From CAMLHU01 sp031393795 (GTDB taxonomy: Bacteria; Gemmatimonadota; Gemmatimonadetes; Gemmatimonadales; GWC2-71-9), in NCBI GenBank assembly GCA_031393795.1, contig JANMWE010000113.1, positions 1 to 17,576 of the forward strand: a DNA stretch of 17,576 nucleotides. Reading direction: 5' to 3'. Numbering within the stretch: position 1 is the stretch's first letter; every line of letters begins with the position of its first letter. The notes below the pieces were generated by a model that was given only the letters and a program-made list of their open reading frames with translations, made no database searches and was not told the DNA's origin. Below are positions 1-8,014 of this stretch, in pieces. Made by a program: the position numbers and the translations under genes.

Positions 1-867
1 CCCCACGAGGAGGCCGACCGTCTCCGGGACATTCAGCGGATAGCTCGCGGCATACTCGATCCCGCGACCTGCTCCGGCCCGCGGCGAGTAGTTCCGCAGG
101 TAGTGATACATCGGAAAGAGCACGATCGAGGCCAGCCCGAGCGCGGTGGCGAGCGAGAGTGCGCCACCGCCGACCCGCTGGAGCGTCTTGGTCGGGCCAT
201 CCGCACGCCGGTTCCAGATCATCACCAGCCCCCAGATCCCCAGCGCCATCCAGGCGTAGAACGAGAGCACCGGATGCCCCAGCAGCAGGAGCCCCGCCAT
301 CACCCCGAACCAGACGAAGTGCACGAGCGACCGACGATCGATGGCGCGGACGAGGAGCGCGAGCGTCGCGGGGAAGATCGCCGCCACGTAAAGCTTGCTG
401 TCCTGTCCGCCGAACACCTGGCTGATCATCTGGGCCGAGAGGAGGTGCGCCCCGCCCGCCACGAACGCCACCCAGCGCGAGCCGCCGAAGACCCGGACGC
501 AGTAGTACATCGACCAGCCGGCGAGGAAGACGTGCAGGATCAGCTTCCACGCCAGCGCCTGCGGCATCGACATCATGAAGTGGAGGATGGCGCTGGGGTA
601 CATCGTGTCGCCCCCGCCTGCCTCGAGGTAGGGCAGCCCGCCGAAGAGGAGCGGGTTCCACTGCGGGATGTGCCCCAGTGCCTTGAACCCCGACACGAAG
701 AAGGACCGGAGCAGCACCCCGGCCGCGATCGTGTCGCTGCCATAGAGCATCGAGCCCGCCGGCGCGAAGAGGTACGCCCGGAACACGATGACGGTGAGGA
801 GGGCGTAGGTGACCGCCGGGACCCAGCGCGGCAGGCGGTCGAGCGGGTCGGGCACGGAAGCTTTCAT
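1..867 (-). CDS. YfhO-like multipass membrane protein (N-terminal part, cut by window edge)
   Basis: The reading frame starts at ATG 867 and stays open to the left edge, so 289 N-terminal residues are visible and the C-terminus is missing. It overlaps the stop of the preceding gene in an ATGA joint. The protein is strongly hydrophobic. A first membrane segment lies at about residues 12-32. A luminal-type loop follows with a WNPLLFGGLPY motif and a later GGQDSKLYVAAIFP motif. Several further membrane helices come after, for example around LVHFVWFGVMAGLLLLGHP. This layout resembles the YfhO family, GT-C-like integral membrane proteins linked to surface glycan or lipoteichoic acid glycosylation. 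The operon of glycan genes fits such a role. The family call rests on motif resemblance only; another GT-C glycosyltransferase is possible. Confidence 0.6.
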   Translation of the reverse strand, partial: MKASVPDPLDRLPRWVPAVTYALLTVIVFRAYLFAPAGSMLYGSDTIAAGVLLRSFFVSGFKALGHIPQWNPLLFGGLPYLEAGGGDTMYPSAILHFMMSMPQALAWKLILHVFLAGWSMYYCVRVFGGSRWVAFVAGGAHLLSAQMISQVFGGQDSKLYVAAIFPATLALLVRAIDRRSLVHFVWFGVMAGLLLLGHPVLSFYAWMALGIWGLVMIWNRRADGPTKTLQRVGGGALSLATALGLASIVLFPMYHYLRNYSPRAGAGRGIEYAASYPLNVPETVGLLVG

Positions 868-1805
868 GGTGTCGAGGTCGGTGGCGGTACGGTCCCCGCG
901 CGTCGCTGCCAGAGGGCAGCCGGCACGGCGAGGCCGAATTCGATCAGGGTGGTCAGGAGTCGGCTGGCGACCGCCAACGCGATGGCGGCGCGGGCGCCGA
1001 CGTACGGTGCGAGCAAGGTGGAAAAGATAAGCTCCCGCACGCCGATCCCCGCGGGGACGGTGACGGCAAGGAGGCCGGCCAGATACGCCACGGCGAATGC
1101 GCCCGCGGCGGTAGCGACCGGGATCGCGTTCCCCCCGATCAGGCCCGCGGCCAGCCAATGGATCATGAGGCCGTACCCGAGCCAGCTGAGCAGGTTCCCG
1201 ACCAGTCCGGTGGCGAGCGCCGAGGCCCGGATCGGCTCGAGCCGCGGGGCGCGTTCGGGGAGGAGCGCCTGGAGGAAGTCGAGCGCCTGCGGGCTGAGCA
1301 GGAGGGCGAGCCCCGCGACGGAGACGACGGCGAATGCTCCCGCGACCCATACGGTCCAGCTCGGGAGCGCCGCGAGGGCGCCAGGGGCGAGCGCGCCCAC
1401 CACGACCCCGCTCACCAGCGCCAGCGCCTGCATGATGGCGGCCGAGGTGACCGCGGCCGTGGGACGGACCCCTTCCTCCTTCGACATCACCGTCATCCCG
1501 GCGATGATCCAGAGGGAACCGGGGAGGTACTTCCCGAAATTGGAGAGGATCCAGATCCTGGCCGCGACGCGGAAACTCAAGGCGTGATCGTACCCGGCGA
1601 GGACCCTCCGCCAGCTGTCGATGAGGACCCCGTACGTCGCGGCCGCCGCTCCGATCGCGAGCAGGAGCCCCCCGAAGTCGATCTGCCACTCGATCGGTTG
1701 GGCGTTGAGGGCGGTCCACTGATGCCAGAGCGTCCGCAGGGCGAGAACGGCCGCCGTCAGGGTCAACAGCGTGAGCCCAGCCCGGAAGAGGCTCCGGCGG
1801 CTCAT
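864..1805 (-). CDS. Lysylphosphatidylglycerol synthase TM-region / flippase-like membrane protein
   Basis: This 313-residue integral membrane protein has about eight hydrophobic segments. Two motifs typical of the PF03706 family (the flippase-like half of MprF, also UPF0104/AglD-like proteins) are visible: SNFGKYLPGSLW at residues 88-99 and PAGIGVRE at 251-258. There is no C-terminal aminoacyl-transferase domain, so it is the stand-alone membrane form often found in glycan and glycolipid clusters, where it may move or modify a lipid-linked product. The ATG at 1805 overlaps the upstream glycosyltransferase stop (ATGA), and its own stop overlaps the next start the same way, so translational coupling is likely. 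The substrate cannot be told from the sequence. Confidence 0.82.
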   Translation of the reverse strand: MSRRSLFRAGLTLLTLTAAVLALRTLWHQWTALNAQPIEWQIDFGGLLLAIGAAAATYGVLIDSWRRVLAGYDHALSFRVAARIWILSNFGKYLPGSLWIIAGMTVMSKEEGVRPTAAVTSAAIMQALALVSGVVVGALAPGALAALPSWTVWVAGAFAVVSVAGLALLLSPQALDFLQALLPERAPRLEPIRASALATGLVGNLLSWLGYGLMIHWLAAGLIGGNAIPVATAAGAFAVAYLAGLLAVTVPAGIGVRELIFSTLLAPYVGARAAIALAVASRLLTTLIEFGLAVPAALWQRRAGTVPPPTSTP

Positions 1806-2974
1806 CGTGTTCCCTGCTTCGCGGCACGCGCAAGGAATTCGAAGAAGGTGTCCATCGCCGGGCCTCGGCCGTGTTGCGCGAGCGCCCGAGCGCGGCCCGC
1901 CGTGGCGAGCTTGGCGCGGAGCGGTGCATCGCGGAGCATCCGGCCGAGCTGCTCGGCGAGATGGCCCGCATCCTCATCACGCGCGATCAGTCCGGTCTCG
2001 CCATCCAGGATGAGTTCCGGCACGCCCCCGGCCGGGGTCGCCACCACGACGCAGCCACAGAGGAGCGCCTCCACCACCGTCAGCGGCAGCCCCTCCCCCC
2101 GCTTCCCTCGGCTCGCGAGCACGAAGATCGACGCACCGGCGAACTCCCTCGGCATCTGCTCGTGACCCACCGGTCCGGCCCAGTCGACGATCGACCCGAT
2201 GCCGAGTTCGCGCGCCAGCGCTTCGAACGCGGGTCGGTCGGGGCCGTCCCCCACCAACCGGAGCCGGAACGCCATACCGGTGCGATGGAGCATCGCTGCC
2301 GCGCGAAGGATCAGGTCCACTCCCTTGGCCCTGATGAGGTTGCCGGCGAAGAGCACCACCGGTGGCTCGGCGCGGGTGGGCACGGGCACGAAGCGGGCGT
2401 CATCCACCGGCATCCGGGTCACCGCGACATCGGTACGGCCGATCCATCGGGAAAGATCGTCCGCCATCAACTGCGAGACGGCGGAAAGTCCCGCGACCCG
2501 GCCCAGCACCGGGCGACCGATCATCCGGATGAAGGGTGAGCCGAGCAGGCGGACGTCACTGCCGTGGCAGGTGACCGCCACCGGAACGGCGACGCCGTCG
2601 GTCGCCAGCGCGCCCGGTGCCCACCAGTGGACCGAGATGACGTCGGGCGTGAACCCGAGGACCGCTTCCCTGACCGCGGAGCGGAATCGCTGCAGGTAGC
2701 GCGGCAGGGTGAGGAGCGCCGCGGGTGATCCCAGACTCTTGCCCACCGCTCCCTGATATCCGATCCGTTCCCCGGCGTCGCTGGCGTAGCGGAAGCGGTG
2801 CACTTCGACCCCGCCCAACAGCTCCCTTCCTTCCACGGCGCCAGCGGCGTGCGGCGCGACGACGAGCACCTGATGCCCCCGGGCGATCGCCACCTCGGCG
2901 AAGCGGTACACCTGGGCCCCCGCCCGGTCGCCGGCCCAGCGGGGATAGCTGTGCGCCACGAAGAGGATCTTCAC
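1802..2974 (-). CDS. Glycosyltransferase family 4 (GT-B fold)
   Basis: I chose the GTG start at 2974 (protein begins VKILFVAHSYPRW) because it forms a GTGA overlap with the upstream stop and begins at the first Rossmann strand. A further-upstream ATG at 3019 would add 15 unrelated residues. The 390-residue protein has an N-terminal acceptor-binding half with the GDRAGAQVYRFAEV helix and a HGSD motif at about 138-141. The C-terminal nucleotide-sugar half has FAGNLIRAKGVD (209-220) and the EX7E motif around E294 and E302 (EGLPLTVVEALLCG). This is a typical retaining GT4 enzyme that adds a sugar from a nucleotide donor to a lipid-linked or growing glycan on the cytoplasmic side. The exact sugar cannot be predicted. 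Confidence 0.9.
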   Translation of the reverse strand: MKILFVAHSYPRWAGDRAGAQVYRFAEVAIARGHQVLVVAPHAAGAVEGRELLGGVEVHRFRYASDAGERIGYQGAVGKSLGSPAALLTLPRYLQRFRSAVREAVLGFTPDVISVHWWAPGALATDGVAVPVAVTCHGSDVRLLGSPFIRMIGRPVLGRVAGLSAVSQLMADDLSRWIGRTDVAVTRMPVDDARFVPVPTRAEPPVVLFAGNLIRAKGVDLILRAAAMLHRTGMAFRLRLVGDGPDRPAFEALARELGIGSIVDWAGPVGHEQMPREFAGASIFVLASRGKRGEGLPLTVVEALLCGCVVVATPAGGVPELILDGETGLIARDEDAGHLAEQLGRMLRDAPLRAKLATAGRARALAQHGRGPAMDTFFEFLARAAKQGTR

Positions 2975-4392
2975 GATTCGAGGCACTCCTGCGGGACACC
3001 AGCGGCGTTCTCGAGCCACACCGGGAGGCCGGGCCGGGCCGCGCGCGCGATGACTTCACTCGCGGCGCCCAGCCCGACGGCCGACACCGTCCGCCGGCGA
3101 CGCCGCCACCCCACGATCTCGGCCAAGGTCGTGACCCAGGCGGTGCCATCCCCCGTCAGGCCTTCGGCCAGCGTGACGAACGCCTCCGGCGCCCCAGGGT
3201 ATCCGAGTGCCGCCGTGAGATTCGGATGCCAGATCCCGCACCACAGCCCCTCCACCTCCTTGCACCGGGCGGCCCGTTCGAGGGCGACCCTGGCCCATTC
3301 GGCGGGGATCTCCACTCCCTCATATTTGCTTTGGGTCCGGTCCATCCAGCAGAACGGCACCACGTCGAGCGGTGTCACGCTGTCCCCCTTCGTCTCGAAC
3401 CAGGGGACGACATCGGCCACGCCGAGTCGGAATCCGTTGTGGTCGGAGAATCCCCAGGTGGCGTCGTATTCGAAGCCGCCATGGATCATCCCCCGCTGGG
3501 TCTGTCCCGGGTCCATCCGGAGGAAGTGCTGGCGCACCCCCCGTCCGGTCGTCGGTGCGAGCGACGCGAGTCGTTCGTGCTGAACGATGAACCGATCCGG
3601 GTGCGCCGCCGTCTCCAGGCTCCCGTGAAGTCCGATCTCGTGGCCATCATCCTGCAATGCGGCGAGGATCCTGCGCGTGGCGGTCGACTCCGGCCGGTAG
3701 GTCAGGTCGCCGCGGCGAAAGCTCGCGGCCGTGGGATGGCCACAGAGGATGAACCAGGTGCTCCGGATGCCGAGCCCTTCTTCCACCGCCAGGATCTGCT
3801 CCACGCCGTCACGGACCGGGTCGCCGAGCAGCGAGCCCATCGCGGCCCCGAGGGTCCGCGCCACCTGACGCCACTCTCCTTTTCCCGCAAGCTCCATCAG
3901 CCGCAGCGTGGTGAAGGCCGGCCAGAGGGATACCACATCCAGGTCGTGACTCAGCGCGACCGCCCAGCGTTTGGCGTGCGGCCAGGGTGCGACGGTCCGG
4001 AACGGACGCGCTGCGGAGGCCCGGGCGACGGCACGGCGCGCCTGGATCGCCCAGCGCGATACGAGTGGTTCCTCTGTGACCCCGCCCGCCACCATCGCGT
4101 TCACCGCGCTGGGCACCCGGCCCAGGGGATCCCGCGCGGTGGTGCCCTGCTCCGCCGCCGCCGAGACCAGGTCACCGATGGTGCGGAGGAGGTTCCGGGG
4201 AACTCGCAGGGCCCCCTCTACCACCACAGGGTCCTCACGAAGGCCGGCCACTCCGACCGGGCCCCCTTCCACCACATCTAGCCGGAGCGCGCCCAGCCCC
4301 GGCGGCGCCGGGAGGAGGCGTGAGAGGTCGACCAGGACGTCGAGTCCGTGGCGTTCGAGGGGGGTGAGGCCCTGCTCCGGCAGGACGATCAT
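2971..4392 (-). CDS. Polysaccharide deacetylase-like protein (NodB-type fold, WbmS-like)
   Basis: The ATG at 4392 gives 473 residues. A longer frame to 4488 would run across the divergent gene's start and adds a basic, low-complexity N-terminus, so I reject it. Motifs of the NodB-homology fold are visible: ALSHDLDVV (146-154) with the metal-binding Asp, HEIGLHGS (251-258) with the His pair, and GIWHPN (386-391) near the C-terminal barrel strand. The N-terminal 130 residues are not recognisable. Proteins with this layout occur in O-antigen and exopolysaccharide clusters and may deacetylate or otherwise process a sugar. It is the first gene of a four-gene overlapping operon. No clear promoter was found in the 51 bp before it. 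Whether it is an active deacetylase is uncertain. Confidence 0.72.
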   Translation of the reverse strand: MIVLPEQGLTPLERHGLDVLVDLSRLLPAPPGLGALRLDVVEGGPVGVAGLREDPVVVEGALRVPRNLLRTIGDLVSAAAEQGTTARDPLGRVPSAVNAMVAGGVTEEPLVSRWAIQARRAVARASAARPFRTVAPWPHAKRWAVALSHDLDVVSLWPAFTTLRLMELAGKGEWRQVARTLGAAMGSLLGDPVRDGVEQILAVEEGLGIRSTWFILCGHPTAASFRRGDLTYRPESTATRRILAALQDDGHEIGLHGSLETAAHPDRFIVQHERLASLAPTTGRGVRQHFLRMDPGQTQRGMIHGGFEYDATWGFSDHNGFRLGVADVVPWFETKGDSVTPLDVVPFCWMDRTQSKYEGVEIPAEWARVALERAARCKEVEGLWCGIWHPNLTAALGYPGAPEAFVTLAEGLTGDGTAWVTTLAEIVGWRRRRRTVSAVGLGAASEVIARAARPGLPVWLENAAGVPQECLES

Positions 4393-4406
4393 CCGCGGGT
4401 CCCGCC

Positions 4407-4436
4407 TTGACGCGCTCGCTCGGCGCGGGGTACCCT
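4407..4436 (+). promoter_or_regulatory. Candidate leaderless promoter of the hexapeptide acyltransferase gene
   Basis: TTGACG (4407-4412) is followed after 18 bp by TACCCT (4431-4436), and the start codon lies at 4444. With usual sigma-70 spacing the transcript would start at about 4443-4444, so the mRNA would be leaderless. No Shine-Dalgarno sequence lies at a useful distance. The -10 match is modest, so this is a prediction. Confidence 0.45.
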
Positions 4437-4443
4437 TTCGACC

Positions 4444-5493
4444 ATGGCGAAGCGACTCATTGCAGAGAAGCGCATCCCGTGGGGGCACCTCGTGGCCTTC
4501 GGGTGGATGCCGAGTTTCCTCAAGGCGTTCATCTACCGGACGTTCCTCGGCTATAAGGTGGGACGTGGGGTGAAGTTCGGGCCGGGCAGCGTGGTGTCAG
4601 GCGTCGACGTCGATCTGGGAGACTTCGTCGAGATCGGGGCCCTCGCGGTGGTCCAGGGACGCAGCATCCGGATGGGGGCCCACTCGAGCATCGGGACGAT
4701 GAGCTACGTCGCCTGCCGGGTGATCGAGATCGGCGAGGATGCCCGGATCCGTGAGCAGGTCTACGTCGGGGGGCCGCAGCGGCCCGAGTCGCGCTTCTCG
4801 CTGGGGGCGCGGACCATCGTGCTCCAGATGGCGAACATCAACCCGACCATGCCGGTGATCATCGGCGACGACACGGGGATCGGGGGTCACACCCTGATCT
4901 TCACGCACGGCGCCTGGCTCAATGCGATGGACGGCTACCCCGCGGACTACAAGCCGGTGACGATCGGCAAGGGGGTCTGGTTCCCGTGGCGCGTCTTCGT
5001 GATGCCCGGGAGCACCGTGGGTGACGGGTGCGTCATCGGAGCCAATTCCCTCGTGAGCGGCGACATCCCCGCCTATTCGCTCGCCGTGGGCACGCCGGCC
5101 AGGGTCATCAAGAGCGCACCCGACTGGCCGAAGAAGCCTGACACCCCCGGACGTGCGGCCCTGGTGGAGACGATGCTGTCGGAATTCGACCGATTCGTGG
5201 CCGACAACGGCGTCGTGCGTTCGGGTGACCGTCCCTCGCGGGAGTATCGTGGCCCCGAAGGGGTCGGCCGGCTCCATTGGCGGCGCGGTGGCGAACCGAT
5301 CCCGGCGACCCTCGCCGGCGAGACCCTCCTGACCGAGGTCGCGCTCTCGGAGGGGGAACGCACCGCCCTCGCGGGACGGGGCACTTTCTGGCTCGACCTG
5401 GCCGGGAAGACCCGGAGCCGGAGCGGCGGCGCCCTCACCGAGGAGCTGGCCCTCTTCCTCGGCCGCTACGGGATCCGGCTCCCGCGCGCGTAG
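4444..5493 (+). CDS. Acyltransferase with left-handed beta-helix (hexapeptide repeats) and C-terminal extension
   Basis: This 349-residue protein is the only plus-strand gene. Residues 40-225 show hexapeptide-repeat turns (VKFGPGSV, VEIGALAVV, IRMGAHSSIG, IEIGEDARI, VIIGDDTGIGGH, VTIGKGVWF, STVGDGCVIGANSLV). They end in the YSLAVGTPARVIKS motif that closes many sugar O-acetyltransferases. His155 within IFTHGAW is a plausible catalytic His of the LbH acyltransferase family. It probably transfers an acetyl group to a sugar or amino sugar of the surface glycan. About 120 residues after the helix (230-349) are not recognised. The gene diverges from the deacetylase-like gene across 51 bp and converges on the family 2 glycosyltransferase with a 20-bp gap. 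Confidence 0.85.
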   Translation: MAKRLIAEKRIPWGHLVAFGWMPSFLKAFIYRTFLGYKVGRGVKFGPGSVVSGVDVDLGDFVEIGALAVVQGRSIRMGAHSSIGTMSYVACRVIEIGEDARIREQVYVGGPQRPESRFSLGARTIVLQMANINPTMPVIIGDDTGIGGHTLIFTHGAWLNAMDGYPADYKPVTIGKGVWFPWRVFVMPGSTVGDGCVIGANSLVSGDIPAYSLAVGTPARVIKSAPDWPKKPDTPGRAALVETMLSEFDRFVADNGVVRSGDRPSREYRGPEGVGRLHWRRGGEPIPATLAGETLLTEVALSEGERTALAGRGTFWLDLAGKTRSRSGGALTEELALFLGRYGIRLPRA

Positions 5494-5513
5494 GCGGGCC
5501 GAGACGACCCGCC

Positions 5514-6452
5514 CTATGCTCGCTCGTCCTTTCGACGAGCGAGTTCGCGGATCTCCTCCCGTTGATGGGCCACCAGCTCTCCCACGAATCCGAACCCGAA
5601 GAGCGAGACACCGCTGATCACCAGGACCATGATCAGGTCGAGCAGCGGGCGGAAGCCGAAACCGTAGCCGTACCGCATCACCAGCGCCACGACGCCGACC
5701 ACGAAGCCCAGCAGGAAGAGGCTCGCCCCGGCGATGCCGAAGAAGAGCATCGGCTTCCGGCCAAAGCGGAGCTGGAACCAGACCGAGAGCAGGTCGAGCA
5801 CCCCCACCGGGATCCTGCCCCACCCGAACTTCGAGATCCCCGCCTTCCGCGGGTAGAGCGGCACCGGCGTCGAGGTCAGCCGATACCCCTCGGCCGCGGC
5901 GATCACGACCATGTACCGGTGCCAGTCGGGGCGGAGAGGCTGGACATCCATGATCTCGCGCCGGTACGCCTTGACCGAGTTCAGGTCGGTGACGCGCACG
6001 CCGAAGAGCCAGCGACAGAGGACGTTGTAGACCGACGAGACGAAGGCCTTCTCATACTTCCCCTGCTTCGTGCCGGTGACGATGTCGGCATCGCCGGCAA
6101 GGATCGGCGCCACCAGGCGCGGGATGTCCTCGGGGAGATACTGCAGGTCGCCGGGATAGAAGACCAGGATGTTGCCGCGGGCCGCGTCGGCGCCGCTCCG
6201 GAGGGCGTCAGCGATCCCGCGCTGCCGGCGGTGCGTCACACTGGTGAGCCACGGATGGACGGCCTGGAGCTGCTGCAACACCGCCGGCGTGGCATCGGTC
6301 GAGCCGTCGTCGATGATCACCACCTCGAACCCGAACCCGGCCGCGCCCAGCGCGGCACCGCATTGGCGGACCAGCTCAGGCAGGTTCTCCGCCTCATCCT
6401 TGGCCGGGATCAGGACGCTGACGTCGATGGGTCGGATCTGCAACGGGTTCAT
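5514..6452 (-). CDS. Membrane-anchored glycosyltransferase family 2 (DPM1/ArnC-like)
   Basis: The protein has 312 residues. The N-terminal GT-A domain starts with VSVLIPAKDEAENLPELV (11-28). It has the nucleotide-binding IIDDGSTD (46-53) and YPGDLQYLPED (99-109) at the place of the metal-binding DXD motif, followed by GTKQGKYEKAF. Two membrane helices follow at about 235-258 and 268-292, then a charged tail. This is the layout of polyprenyl-phosphate sugar transferases such as dolichol-phosphate mannose synthase and ArnC, which load a sugar on a lipid carrier at the inner membrane. ATG 6452 overlaps the rpoN stop (ATGA), so it is the last gene of the Kdo-Lpt-rpoN chain. The motif reads GDLQ where DADLQ is usual. 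Confidence 0.9.
   Translation of the reverse strand: MNPLQIRPIDVSVLIPAKDEAENLPELVRQCGAALGAAGFGFEVVIIDDGSTDATPAVLQQLQAVHPWLTSVTHRRQRGIADALRSGADAARGNILVFYPGDLQYLPEDIPRLVAPILAGDADIVTGTKQGKYEKAFVSSVYNVLCRWLFGVRVTDLNSVKAYRREIMDVQPLRPDWHRYMVVIAAAEGYRLTSTPVPLYPRKAGISKFGWGRIPVGVLDLLSVWFQLRFGRKPMLFFGIAGASLFLLGFVVGVVALVMRYGYGFGFRPLLDLIMVLVISGVSLFGFGFVGELVAHQREEIRELARRKDERA
5519..5543. terminator. Perfect 10-bp hairpin at convergent gene ends (possible bidirectional terminator)
   Basis: CTCGCTCGTC (5519-5528) and GACGAGCGAG (5534-5543) are perfect inverted copies around the 5-nt loop CTTTC. The hairpin covers the last codons of the minus-strand glycosyltransferase and lies 25 bp past the stop of the plus-strand acyltransferase. 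There is no T-tract on either side, so intrinsic termination is unproven. The position between convergent genes is what makes it likely. Confidence 0.4.
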
Positions 6453-8014
6453 ACGCGCTTCCGCATTCGGGCGGGAAGGAGGCCGAGCTGGTCGCGATAC
6501 TTGGCGACCGTACGGCGGGCGATCTGCACTCCCTGTTCCTGGAACAGGTGGACGATCTGCTGGTCGGTGAGCGGCGACGCCGCGTCCTCATCGGCCACCA
6601 GCTTCTGGAGCTTGGCCTTGATGGCGCGGGCCGAGGCGTCCTCGCCGCTGGTGGTGTTGATGGCGGAGGAGAAGAAGAACTTGAGCGGCAGGGTGCCGCG
6701 CGGGGTCTGGGCCCACTTCTCGCTCGTGACCCGGCTGATGGTCGACTCGTGCATGTCCACCACGTCGGCCACCTCGCGAAGGGTGAGGGGCTTGAGGTAC
6801 TCCACCCCCTTCTCGAAGAACTCGCGCTGCCGGTCGACGATGAAGTGCATCACTTTGAGCATCGTCTGGCGCCGCTGTTCGATGGCCTGCACCATCCACT
6901 GGGCGCTCGACATCTTCTGCACCACGAAGTCCTTCTGCTCCTGATCCATCCCCTTCTTGTTCCGCGCGACATCCTGGTAGGCGCGCGCCATCCGGAGCCG
7001 CGGCACGCCCTGGTCGTTGAGCGAGATGATGTACCGGTCGTCCACCTTGTCGACGATCAGGTCGGGGATCACGTAGGCGTCGGGGCGGGCCGAGTACCGG
7101 AGCCCCGGCTTCGGGTCGAGCCGCGCAAGGTGGTCGGCCGCGGTCTGCGCTTCGGACGGCTCGACCCCCAGCCGCCGGGCGATCTCGTGCCACTTGTGCG
7201 CGATGACCTCGGTCCACGCCTCCTCGATAAGCCGCCACGCGAGCCCCCCCTTCTCCCCCTTCTCCTCGAGCTGGAGCCGGAGACACTCACGCAGGTCGCG
7301 CGCGGCCACCCCGGCGGGGTCGAGCTTCTGGAGGATGCCGAGCATCTCCTCCGCGTCGGCCAGCGTGTAGCCCTGCACCCCTGCCGGCAGGTCGACGCCG
7401 GTCGTCGCTGGTGCGTCTCCTCCCGACTCCTTTTTCGTCTCCTCTGCCGTCTCCTCCCCTCTCTCCGCTTCCGTCCCCTCCCCCGTCTCCTCTTCCGTGT
7501 CCGGCCGCCGGAGCGCCCACTCCTCCGACAACTGTTGATTGGCCTCCTCCACCACCTCGTCGAGCGTCGCCTTCAGGTAGCCATCCTCGCCGATATATCC
7601 CAGGAACTGTTCGGCGAAGAATCGCTGGCGAGGGGTGAGGACGAGGAGGTCGAGCTGTCCGCGGAGGTGGTCGTCCAGATCGGGGGTCTCCACCGACACC
7701 GGTTCGAGATACTCCCGCTCCTCGTAACTCCCGCTGGCGGCCCCACCGACATCGAACCCGTTGAGGAGGATCTCCTCCCAGTCCATTTCCTCCTTCCGCT
7801 CCGCCTCCTCCTTCTCCTGTTTCTGGGTCGCCTCGGGCACCTCCTCGTCCTCGGGCTCTTCGAGCTCGAGGAAGGGATTGACCAGCAGCTCCTGCTTCAG
7901 GTGCTGCTGCAGGTCCATCATCGGCATGGTCAGGAGGTCCATCGCCTGGTAGAGGCGTGGATTGATCCGGAGCTCCTGTCGGAGCCCGGTGTGCTGGCCG
8001 AGGCCGGCCTTCAC
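6449..8014 (-). CDS. rpoN: RNA polymerase sigma-54 factor
   Basis: This is the alternative sigma factor that recognises -24/-12 promoters and needs an AAA+ enhancer-binding protein to open them. The 521-residue protein has all parts in order. Region I is LRQELRINPRLYQAMDLL (11-28), rich in Leu and Gln. The acidic region II spans about 50-115. The core-binding region follows, then the helix-turn-helix around LREVADVVDMHESTISRVTS (412-431). The RpoN box is ARRTVAKYRDQL (499-510). An extra acidic low-complexity stretch at about 170-205 interrupts the core-binding part. The start is GTG at 8014, in a GTGA overlap with the lptB stop. The order lptB-rpoN is widespread in Gram-negative bacteria. Confidence 0.97.
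   Translation of the reverse strand: MKAGLGQHTGLRQELRINPRLYQAMDLLTMPMMDLQQHLKQELLVNPFLELEEPEDEEVPEATQKQEKEEAERKEEMDWEEILLNGFDVGGAASGSYEEREYLEPVSVETPDLDDHLRGQLDLLVLTPRQRFFAEQFLGYIGEDGYLKATLDEVVEEANQQLSEEWALRRPDTEEETGEGTEAERGEETAEETKKESGGDAPATTGVDLPAGVQGYTLADAEEMLGILQKLDPAGVAARDLRECLRLQLEEKGEKGGLAWRLIEEAWTEVIAHKWHEIARRLGVEPSEAQTAADHLARLDPKPGLRYSARPDAYVIPDLIVDKVDDRYIISLNDQGVPRLRMARAYQDVARNKKGMDQEQKDFVVQKMSSAQWMVQAIEQRRQTMLKVMHFIVDRQREFFEKGVEYLKPLTLREVADVVDMHESTISRVTSEKWAQTPRGTLPLKFFFSSAINTTSGEDASARAIKAKLQKLVADEDAASPLTDQQIVHLFQEQGVQIARRTVAKYRDQLGLLPARMRKRV
7414..7502. repeat. Homopyrimidine/homopurine-rich tract with CGTCTCCTC motifs inside rpoN
   Basis: The plus strand is almost all C and T here, and the 9-mer CGTCTCCTC recurs at 7414, 7436, 7448 and 7484. 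On the coding strand it reads GAGGAGACG and encodes Glu-Glu-Thr units of the acidic insert of sigma-54. Such tracts can expand or contract by slippage, so insert length may vary between strains. Confidence 0.6.

Noticed and set aside
103..2165. Long plus-strand open frames across the left block, rich in Arg, Pro and Ala
   Set aside because: They are antisense shadows caused by high GC; the minus strand encodes clear protein families with overlapping starts and stops.
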